Source: Zygnema cylindricum
Taxonomy: Eukaryota > Streptophyta > Zygnematophyceae > Zygnematales > Zygnemataceae
Length of the DNA: 64,000 nt
Direction: 5' to 3'
Assembly: GCA_037447655.1 (NCBI GenBank)
Contig: JBBHKE010001308.1
Span: 1-64,000 of the forward strand
Shown here in pieces: positions 56,795 through 64,000 of this stretch. Below the pieces are notes generated by a model. It did not search any database, was not told the DNA's origin, and saw only the letters and a program-made list of their open reading frames with translations. Each line of letters starts with the position of its first letter. Position 1 is the first letter of the stretch. The translations under genes were made by a program, and so were the position numbers.

Positions 56795-59700
56795 CTAGTC
56801 TAACTTTAACTTCAGTTTTCGTCCACACTTTTCTTTGCAATATTTTAACTTGGGAGAAGGTAATGGTTTTGTCATCATATCAGCCACCATTGCCTCATCA
56901 GATCTATATACAAGATTCAAAATCTTATTCTCAAATTTTTCTCTCACAAAACACAATCTTATGTCCATATAGCCTTCAAATGATGTTTTCGATTTGCTCC
57001 AATTGCAATGGTAGCTTGATTATCACAAAAAACTTCATGCACTCCCTCCATATACCCTAGTTCTTGCAACAAGGACTTGATCCACATCAACTCTTTAACA
57101 ATAGAACAAGCGGTCATGTACTCAGCCTCCATAGTAGACTGAGCAACCAACTTATGTTGCTTGGTGCTCCAACAGCAAGCACCTTCCCCCACATACAACA
57201 CATACCCAGAAGTACATCTTCTCATAGGTGCATCCCTATAACTGGCATCACTCCAACTAGTGATATCAGGGTGCTCCCCTCCCAAATGCAACCATAACTC
57301 TCTAGTTCCTATCAAATATCTTATGACTCTCTTGGCTGCCTCCCAATCTCTCTTCCTAAAATCGTTAAGACTCCTATTGAGGACATTTACTGCTGTCGCT
57401 ATGTCGGGCGTTATACAATTCATCAAGTAGATCAAACTTCTTAAGACCTGTCTATAAGGAATAGACTTCATAAACTCTCTCTCCTTTAGACTCATCTGAT
57501 CATCTAAGATTATCAGTCCTCCTTTTACACTCGTATCACTTACTTTGTTCAAGTCCATGGGAGTTGTACAACTGTTTGCCTTTTCCATCTGGAATTTCTC
57601 AAGCATATTACCTATTGCTTCTTTCTGAGTAAGTTTGATAATCCTTTTCCCCCTATCTCTCTCCATTTGGATTCCCAAAATATATCTTGCCTCCCCTAAA
57701 TCTTTCATGTCAAATCTGCTTCCAAGATCTTTCTTTAACTTATTGATCTTTTCCAAAGACTTACTTAACACACGCAGATCATCCACATGATTTGCAATAA
57801 AAATGACACCATTCTCATCTTCAAAAATATAGATAGAATTGTCAGAGCTGATTTGGATATATCCCAGACGAGTGAGAAACTCATCTAGTTTCTTATTCCA
57901 CTGTCGAAAAGCCTACTTCAGTCCATATAAGGACTTTATGAGCCTGCAAACTTTGCTCTCTTCTTCACCTCCACGAATCCTTTTGGTTGCCACATGAAAA
58001 TTTCTTCCTCTAACTCACCATTGAGATAGGCAAGCTTAATATCCATCTGGTGTATTTCCATGTCTTGCGCTACTTCCAGACAGCGGAGAATCCTTATTGA
58101 TGGGAACCGAACAACTGGAGCAAAAGTCTCCTCATAGTCATTCCCCTCCTTTTGGGTGAACCCCTATGCTACCAATCGAGCCTTATATCTCTCAATTGTA
58201 TTATTTGGGTTCAGTTTTAGTTTCAACACCCATTTACAACGAATCAGTTTTATGTCTCGAGGACAGTCTGCTAGTTCCTAAGTATTTGCTTCCATGATGT
58301 AGGCCATCTTTTCATTTATAGCTCTAATCCATCTGTCTTTCTCCGGACTATTCATTGCCTCTGAGTAAGAGTGAGGCTCATCTGGGTGAGATAGCTTAGT
58401 TACCTTGTGAGCGGCCTGTTTTTCTTGTATCCTTTTGCTGCTCCTTCTCCCTCCCTTAAACTATGTAGCTAGGATGGAGGGAAGTCCTGGATTTCTCCTT
58501 ACTGTCTCATCTGCTCCCTTATGTGTAGAAGCCAGATTTGGTTCCTCCTCTTCTATCTCCTCAAAGTCCATAGGAATACGTGAGGTTTCCGGTGGATCTC
58601 TTGTATCTTGGACCTCCCTTGAATATGGAATCATTGTTTCACTCATGTCGTATTCGGGAAAGATGGAGTCCTCCTCACCTTCGAACTCAAATCTGATTCT
58701 TAACTTCTTATTATATTTAAAAAGGTCAAATGAGTTACCTTCATCCATGACAACTACGTGTTTCACCAAAATGATATCTTTCTTTGCTAAGTCATAGACC
58801 CTATATCCCTTGACATCCTCATCATATCCTACAAAGTATCCAAGTTTCCCTTAGCATCTAGTTTCCAGTTTTTCTTATCCATGTCAAGATTGTAAACTTG
58901 CTACCAAATACTTTAAGGTGAGAGATATCTGGTTTCCTTCCAATCCATCTCTCATAAGGTGTCATTCCCTTTACCGCTGAGGTAAGGACTCTATTTTTAA
59001 TGTATTTGGCACAATTCATGGCTTCTGCCTTAATTTTCTTTCGTATTTTCTTGTCGCCACATACTGCATTCACTATCTCCTAGTGTTCGGTTCAACTTCT
59101 TTGCTACCCCATTTTGTTCCGGGTTTTAGGGTACAGTTTTCTGGTGCTGAACTTTCTCATCTCTCAAGTATTCCACAAACAGGTTAGATGTATATTCCCC
59201 CCCATCATCACTCCTAATTCTCTTAATGGGGGTTCCATGCAACTTCTCACTCCAAGCTTTATATTATTTGAAGTAAGTTGGTGTTTCAGACTTTATTTTT
59301 AGGAAGTAGACTCTAGAGTGTCTATACTAGTCATCAGTTATTGTCAACATAAACCTCTTTCCTCCAACCGATGGTACTTTTGCAGGTCCCTAGATATCTG
59401 TGTGGACCAGATCTAGTACTTTCTCACAAATATATGTGGCGGCTTTGGGAAAAAGAACTCTGTGAGCCTTACCTTGAGCACACCCACTACAATCACCCAT
59501 CATTTTATCATCCCCAAACTGAATGCCTTCTACTACACAAGGCTTTTTCATTTCCCTCAGCCTATCAAAATACACATGCCCCAATCACTTATGCCAAATT
59601 TTGAACTTTAGAACACCAACATAGTAAACATTCTTATTTTCATTACTCAAGTTAAGCCTAAACATTCCTTGGCTACCCTTATCTGTCGTGAAGTAAACTT

Positions 59701-60050
59701 CATCCCCATACTTAGCTGTAAAGACTCCCTTTCTAGTGAAGGTATCAAACTCTTTGTCATCTAGCACAGACGTAGAGAAAAGATTTTTACTCAGCTAACG
59801 AATGTAGAGTACATCTGTGAATGTAAGTTTAAAAGTCTTACCCTCCACTAAGACTTTCAGATCTACTGACCCCACTAGATCTATAGCAACCACCCTTCCA
59901 TCCCCATACTCTATCTCTACAATAGGGATCTTTGTTAGCTTAGTAAGGGGATGCTTATCACGACACATATGCATGGATACACCTGAGTCGATAATCCATC
60001 CTTCATGTGGAGCTTCCCAAATTGCTCCGAGAGCACACTTTTGTTTCCAA
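56795..60050 (-). pseudogene. pol: E5 pol (broken)
   Basis: Read on the minus strand. Protease I-I-D-S-G-V-S at about 59990. Integrase zinc region D-C-S-G-C-A-Q-G-K-A-H and first catalytic Asp (H-T-D-I) present, then stops. RT has N-H-V-D-D-L, Tyr replaced by His. The longest open piece, 57786-56959, covers the end of RT and RNase H with W-S-D-A-S-Y, T-M-E-A-E-Y and C-D-N-Q intact. Stop codon TAG at 56797-56795, just before the polypurine tract. Confidence 0.92.
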
Positions 60051-61108
60051 GGGATCTACTTCTCCTGGAGACTCTTTTCAAGAAGAAGCTCCCCATCCTC
60101 CTCCTCAAAATACTCATCCTTGGTCTCTCCTTTCACTTTTGTGACCACAATTGCCTGCTTTTTGCTGCGCAAGAACCCCATCTAGAGTTCTCTTGGAGCC
60201 TCAGCTTTGAAAGCTTGACATAATCCGCTATGAAGTGTCTTGGCTTTTTGCAAAAATCACAAAGACCCTTTGGGGGCCTCGTTCCTCCAGACTGATTTCT
60301 CTCTCCTTTGTATGGTTTTTGGGTCCTTCCCCCACCAGTTTGCTCCTACAGCTAGAGCTTGGATGCTCTTTCCCCCTCTCCTAATCTCCATTTTGTTCTC
60401 CTGCACAAGTAACATCCGGACCAATGTGTTCCACTTCCATGAACTATCAGTCATTTCCTGTACTTGGTACACTATGTTTCCGTACTCGTCGGGTAACTTC
60501 ATGATAAGAGTGTTAACTCACATCTTCATTGTACCTGTCCACCTGGCACTCTCCATTTCCATATACAAACAAGAGAGATCATTACAGTAGTCTTACATCT
60601 TTTCCCCTTTGTAAGTATAATTCCCTAACTTTTGTTCGGCTAACTGGAGCTCCTGAATAGTACGAGCTCTATATATTTCCACCAAACTCACCCACAACTC
60701 CTCGGCCTTGTAAATGTGAAGGTGAGGAGTGGCTAAAGCTTGAGTGAGGTGCCTTAGAATGAAGTTCTTGGCAGCCATGTTTACATCTTCCCACATTTGA
60801 GTATTGTTCTCGACGGTCTTTTCGGTCGCCGCTCCCGATACTGTGGCAATAGGAGTGAGGGGTGTCTTTTTCCCTTTCCCTTTTTTGGACACATTGCTGT
60901 CCCCATCATCTGCCTCCTCCGCTAAGGCAGCCGTTGCTGTAGGAAACCTTACTCCTCAAAATCGTGGTGGAGTTCCCGAAGGTGGACGTTTCACTTGTCC
61001 ACTGACAATACTCCAGTATCGTTTTTTGCACAAAGCCCCTATCATCATGGCTTCCCAATAGATGAATCCAGATTCATTGAAGATGGGCACCCTAGAGGGT
61101 GGGCCCAT
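60051..61108 (-). pseudogene. gag: E5 gag (broken)
   Basis: Starts at the ATG inside the primer site (M-G-P-P-S-R-V-P-I-F-N-E-S-G-F-I-Y-W-E-A). The core is open at 60892-60593 (M-A-A-K-N-F-I-L-R-H-L-T-Q ... N-Y-T-Y-K-G-E-K-M). Stops include TGA after P-P-R-F (about 60960) and others near 60590 and 60510. The zinc knuckle is recognisable as C-D-F-C-K-K ... H-F-I-A-D but its last Cys is Tyr. Confidence 0.88.
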
Positions 61109-61111
61109 AAC
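61100..61111 (-). promoter_or_regulatory. E5 primer binding site and gag start
   Basis: The minus strand reads GTTATGGGCCCA one base after the LTR end (TTGCA), with the Gag ATG at 61108-61106. Confidence 0.85.
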
Positions 61112-61112
61112 G

Positions 61113-61298
61113 TGCAATTATGTGTCCTCCATTGGACCACAGAATTCTGGATGCCTCTAGGTAGTTTTTAACTAATACACTTTCAACCATAACCACTGCT
61201 GCCCAAGCAAACAAACTGACAGTTTGACAGCACCCTTGTGCAGCCTGGACTCCTTTGAGTGCGTAGCAAAAAGTGTTGAAAATACATATATTTCAACA
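61113..61298 (-). repeat. E5 5' LTR, internally deleted; shared with E6
   Basis: The minus strand starts TGTTGAAATATATGTATTTTC and then jumps to the far end of the LTR (TTTTGCTACG...TAATTGCA). Both sides of the jump carry TTTTC in other LTRs, suggesting microhomology-mediated loss of about 800 bp. It sits between the E6 internal region and the E5 primer site, so E6 and E5 form another LTR-sharing tandem. Confidence 0.85.
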
Positions 61299-61376
61299 CT
61301 CCCCTTATTTTGTAGTCTACTTTCTTTTCAACTCCCACAAATCACATTTTTTTTTCTTTTCTTTTTCTTCTTTCTT
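61299..61376. repeat. Inverted repeat, left copy (E6 flank)
   Basis: Inverse of 62968-63044, about 77 bp with few differences: polypurine tract plus the lysine-rich 3' end of the internal region (AAAGAAAGTAGACTA, GTGGGAGTTGAAAAG, GAAGAAAAAGAAAAG). Confidence 0.85.
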
Positions 61377-62914
61377 TTCTCCTCATAAAACTTTAAGTGA
61401 ATACCCTTGTATTTAAAAAAGTGTATTAAGTGAACCGAAATAATAATTACATCACACATTTTATTTTGCATGCCATTTTTCATAAATCCGAGAAAATATT
61501 TTATCCACCTCATCTCTTTTCCATCCACACTAAATCCAATTTCCCTCTTGCAATTTAAACGGCCAGCCCCATCTCCAATATGTGACACACACCCAGATGC
61601 TAACCTTTTTACAGACACACCTTTATAAATGCCATCCCTTCCATTAGTGATGTCAAATCCATTACCCCCCAAATTTTCCCAAAAAACAAGTGTCCCCACT
61701 AAGTTCCTCATAAGATCTACGTCTTCCGTACTCATATTTTTATCCATGATACATACCCCATTTTCTGAACTTTCCTCACTCTCTCCCATGGAATTCTTTC
61801 CGCTATCACTTTCTATTTTTATTCCCAATAAATATTTCTCCTCCCCTAAACCTTTCATTAAATATTCCTCTTCCCCCCTATCTTTTAAAACCCCCTCTAG
61901 ATTTACTTCTCCCCTTTCGTCGAAATCCCTTAAAGTCTCTCTTTCCGACCAGTTTTCTTTTTCCAAAATATCTATAAAATTATCCTCATTAGTTTTATTT
62001 TTCCCTTTTTGAATTATAGATTCTAGTTGTGACTTTTTATACTCTTTGACATCCACATCATGTCTAACTCCTTTAAGTGCCTCCCTTCCCTTTACTTCCC
62101 TTATACCTCCAAAAGCACACTGTTGCTTTCGTGGAATTTTTGTGTATTTTTCTCTCTTTTCCATTCTATCGATGTGGAGAAGCTCTAAGATTTCTTTATC
62201 CTCTTTCTGCTGTTCCCTTTCATCCTCCTCATCCACATTCCAACTTCTATGTTCTTCTAAACAAGGGCACTCCTCCATATAATGACCTGGTTCCCTACAA
62301 AAGAAGCAAACACCCTTTTTCAAAGCTCCCTTTTCTTTTCCTCTCCCTCTTTTTCCACCAAAGTTCCGATAAGGTTTACCTTTGTCTTTCTTCTTCTCAC
62401 CACGCTTCCGCTCTTCACCGCTGTTCCTCTCATCACGCTTCCGCCAATCACAACCAGCTGTAAATGCATTCACCCTGTCACTTCCCCTAAGAAGCTCCAA
62501 AGTGCTTTCCCTCACAAGAATTATCCCCATGGTAAAGCTCCAAGCCCATGAGGAGCCACCCATTGCCTGCATACGATAAATGACGTTTTTGTACTCATGT
62601 GGGAGTTTCATGAGTAGTGTATTAATCTTTCTCTCCTCGGATTCTACATATCCTGCACTAGCAAGCTCAACATATAACGCAGCAATATCATTACAAAACT
62701 CTATCATGTTACCGCCTTTATAAACATAGGCCTCTATTTCCTGTTTTACTAACTGTTGCCTCAAAATAGTCTCACTCTTATAAATCTGACATAGTGTTTC
62801 CCAGATTTCCGAAGACTTGGTTAGACTTAAAAGAGTGATAGCTATGGACAGACAAATATCTAAGTATGAGATGTTTTGTAATAGTGTTCTTATACTCCCA
62901 AGTTTTTCTATCAT
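61328..62914 (-). CDS. E6 528-residue Gag fused to a shortened pol remnant, uninterrupted
   Basis: A single open frame on the minus strand. Residues 1-150 are a Copia Gag core (A-Y-V-Y-K-G-G-N-M-I-E-F-C-N-D-I at 62-77; L-M-K-L-P-H-E-Y at 101-108). Residues 203-216 are the zinc knuckle CFFCREPGHYMEEC. Residues 260-270 match the lead-in to protease, but the D-S-G active site, integrase and most RT are absent. Residues 349-372 match the end of RT (M-K-G-L-G-E-E-K-Y-L-L-G-I) and 405-512 a contracted RNase H (G-R-D-G-I-Y, M-C-D-V) without the T-M-E-A-E-Y Glu. The C-terminus is a lysine cluster. The usual M-G-P-P Gag start is missing; the frame opens after TAA at an internal Met. Every other copy here is full of stops, so this may be a constrained non-autonomous or co-opted Gag-type gene, or simply recent. 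Confidence 0.75.
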   Translation of the reverse strand: MIEKLGSIRTLLQNISYLDICLSIAITLLSLTKSSEIWETLCQIYKSETILRQQLVKQEIEAYVYKGGNMIEFCNDIAALYVELASAGYVESEERKINTLLMKLPHEYKNVIYRMQAMGGSSWAWSFTMGIILVRESTLELLRGSDRVNAFTAGCDWRKRDERNSGEERKRGEKKKDKGKPYRNFGGKRGRGKEKGALKKGVCFFCREPGHYMEECPCLEEHRSWNVDEEDEREQQKEDKEILELLHIDRMEKREKYTKIPRKQQCAFGGIREVKGREALKGVRHDVDVKEYKKSQLESIIQKGKNKTNEDNFIDILEKENWSERETLRDFDERGEVNLEGVLKDRGEEEYLMKGLGEEKYLLGIKIESDSGKNSMGESEESSENGVCIMDKNMSTEDVDLMRNLVGTLVFWENLGGNGFDITNGRDGIYKGVSVKRLASGCVSHIGDGAGRLNCKREIGFSVDGKEMRWIKYFLGFMKNGMQNKMCDVIIISVHLIHFFKYKGIHLKFYEEKRKKKKKRKKNVICGS

Positions 62915-62967
62915 TTTCTTCAGTTTTACTTATAACCCCTCTAAGTGGAGCTGTGGCGGAGAGCTTA

Positions 62968-63044
62968 AGAAAGAAGAAAAAGAAAAGAAAAAAAAAATGT
63001 GTTTAGTGGGAGTTGAAAAGAAAGTAGACTAGAAAATAAGGGAG
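62968..63044. repeat. Inverted repeat, right copy (3' end of a plus-strand internal region)
   Basis: Reads AAAGAAAGTAGACTAG and AAAATAAGGGAG directly before an LTR start, so it is the 3' end of a plus-oriented Copia internal region, joined to E6 sequence in the opposite orientation at about 62950. Confidence 0.85.
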
Positions 63045-64000
63045 TGTTGAAATTTATGTATTTTCTAGGTCTGTATTGGAAAAATAAATAGAGTGTTGGA
63101 AAAGGTATTTAATAGTTCACTTCTATATTTTAGTTAGAATGTAAAGAGAGAGAAAGAGAGGAAAGGCAGGCCATGGCTGCTGCGTCATTTAGAAGGAGGC
63201 AGAATGAATTATAAGGTATTTTACTAGTTTTAGTAAAATGGTGCATCTGGGCGGATTTGAACCAAGGTCTGCAGAATACTATGTAGACATACGCCTTATC
63301 CATTAAGGCACTAACGAAACGATACACATGATATGTTTAACGCATATATATCTATTAATCTAAAGGACTAATTCGTAGCAGACTAACGAAAACGCGCATT
63401 AATCAATTCATGCATGGAAGAGAATCGAAGTCGTATAAATACAACTGATCGGACGGCCACCATTACAGCCGCCACCCACAATAAGATTTCGGCGGCCTTT
63501 GGGGATATCCTCACGCGGTGCCACGTGGCGCCATATTATTTGATATTGGAGAAGATGGGAGGAGGAACCATGGCTCCCGATTTGGCTTATGTCACCTTGT
63601 AGACCATGTCGTACAATGGCCGTCCAATAAGTACATCGCCCATCGTACCTTCTTATACTATATAGTGTTCCTATTAGACTAGGGTTTAGTAGTAGGTAGT
63701 CGTGAGTAGGCAGACCAAGACTTAGTGATATTTAGGTACCTCTCTTTAAAAGAGCTTGTAACTATAAAGGTCATCTTTGACCAGCCATAACTTAATCCTC
63801 GGGTGAGCAAATTCAGTGATTCTTTTTGCTGCGGGCTCAGGGGAGTCTAAGCTACACATGGATGTAGTCGGTCAGAGTCTTTGCGTGCCAGGGTGGCACT
63901 TATTCTGTGGTAAAATCAAATTGGGGAATATTGTCCAAAACACATATTCACGCTTTGCATTCTGTGGTGGAACTGAGCACACAGAAGGTCTTCTCTTCAC
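63045..64000 (+). repeat. E6-family 3' LTR, plus orientation
   Basis: Starts TGTTGAAATTTATGTATTTTC after the polypurine tract. It follows the LTR plan of the other elements: tRNA-like module, GTACAATGGCCG promoter-proximal block, CTTTTTGCTGCGGGCTCAGG near the end. The 3' end lies at or just beyond the window edge. Its first 21 bp match the start of the truncated LTR at 61298 with one or two differences. Confidence 0.85.
63241..63318 (-). other. tRNA-like segment in the E6-family LTR (antisense), best preserved
   Basis: The minus strand reads TGCCTTAATGGATAAGGCG, a tRNA-Arg-like D-arm with a GCCT/AGGC stem and a good box A. A central region with a GTCT/AGAC stem follows, then TTGGTTCAAATCCGCC, a perfect box B/T-loop. 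The 3' side CAGATGC has no matching 5' acceptor strand, so it is not a functional tRNA gene. It looks like a tRNA-derived insertion retained in the LTR. Confidence 0.7.

Larger units (their letters stand above)
56698..61298 (-). mobile_element. Copia E5, inverted, both LTRs truncated
   Basis: A minus-strand Copia of the E2/E4 group, tail-to-tail with E4. Its 3' LTR is reduced to the first 84 bp (56698-56781), which abut the last base of the E4 LTR. Its 5' LTR (61113-61298) has lost about 800 internal bp. The internal region 56782-61112 is nearly full length. Confidence 0.9.

Noticed and set aside
63241-63318. Functional tRNA-Arg gene
   Set aside because: D-arm and T-loop are good, but the acceptor strands do not pair and the T-stem is weak; reported as tRNA-like only.

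Overview
The window is eukaryotic, repeat-dominated, A+T-rich nuclear DNA. No RNA gene and no demonstrably intact host gene is visible. The only recognisable host-type coding sequence is a broken, intron-split type-B carboxylesterase on the minus strand (about 15.48 to 5.0 kb). Together with hAT, Ty1/Copia and Ty3/Gypsy elements it suggests an invertebrate animal, but I cannot name the lineage. A 10-N gap at 50409-50418 shows this is a scaffolded assembly.

Layout. 1-5 kb: dispersed repeats, a hAT-like MITE, a 1.5-kb minisatellite with a 10-bp unit, and a polypurine tract. 5.0-15.5 kb (minus): three esterase exon remnants, with a complete plus-strand Copia element (E1, 8039-14523, 5-bp target duplication CACTC) inserted between them. 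A non-autonomous hAT element (6563-7379, 8-bp duplication CTGCCAAC) lies in the same interval. 15.9-18.0 kb: two more hAT-like MITEs, one nested in another inverted-repeat element. 18.0-30.6 kb: a long-inverted-repeat (foldback) element split by a tandem Copia dimer (E2: LTR-internal-LTR-internal-LTR, 18550-30169, duplication TTTCC). 30.6-37.1 kb: three foldback MITEs, small tandem repeats and otherwise unassigned sequence. 37.2-38.85 kb: a Gypsy LTR. 38.85-45.2 kb: a 5'-truncated Copia (E3). 45.7-50.0 kb: tandem repeats and a decayed hAT transposase with its right terminus. 50.4-52.2 kb: a Gypsy remnant encoding an integrase tail plus PHD finger, then its LTR. 52.2-56.7 kb: Copia E4 (plus, 5'-truncated). 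56.7-61.3 kb: Copia E5 (minus). 61.3-64.0 kb: a rearranged Copia derivative (E6) with a 528-codon open frame on the minus strand, followed by a plus-strand LTR.

The Copia elements share one design. LTRs are about 1 kb (TG...CA). The primer binding site is complementary to the anticodon arm of initiator tRNA-Met (half-tRNA priming). The ATG inside that site opens the Gag reading frame. A tRNA-like segment lies antisense inside each LTR. All full-length copies carry stops and frameshifts. The exception is the E6 frame, in which Gag is fused to a shortened, degenerate pol remnant without a single stop.

The points most worth checking are the PBS/start-codon overlap, the antisense tRNA-like LTR modules, the C-to-A hybrid middle LTR of the E2 dimer, and the conserved E6 frame.
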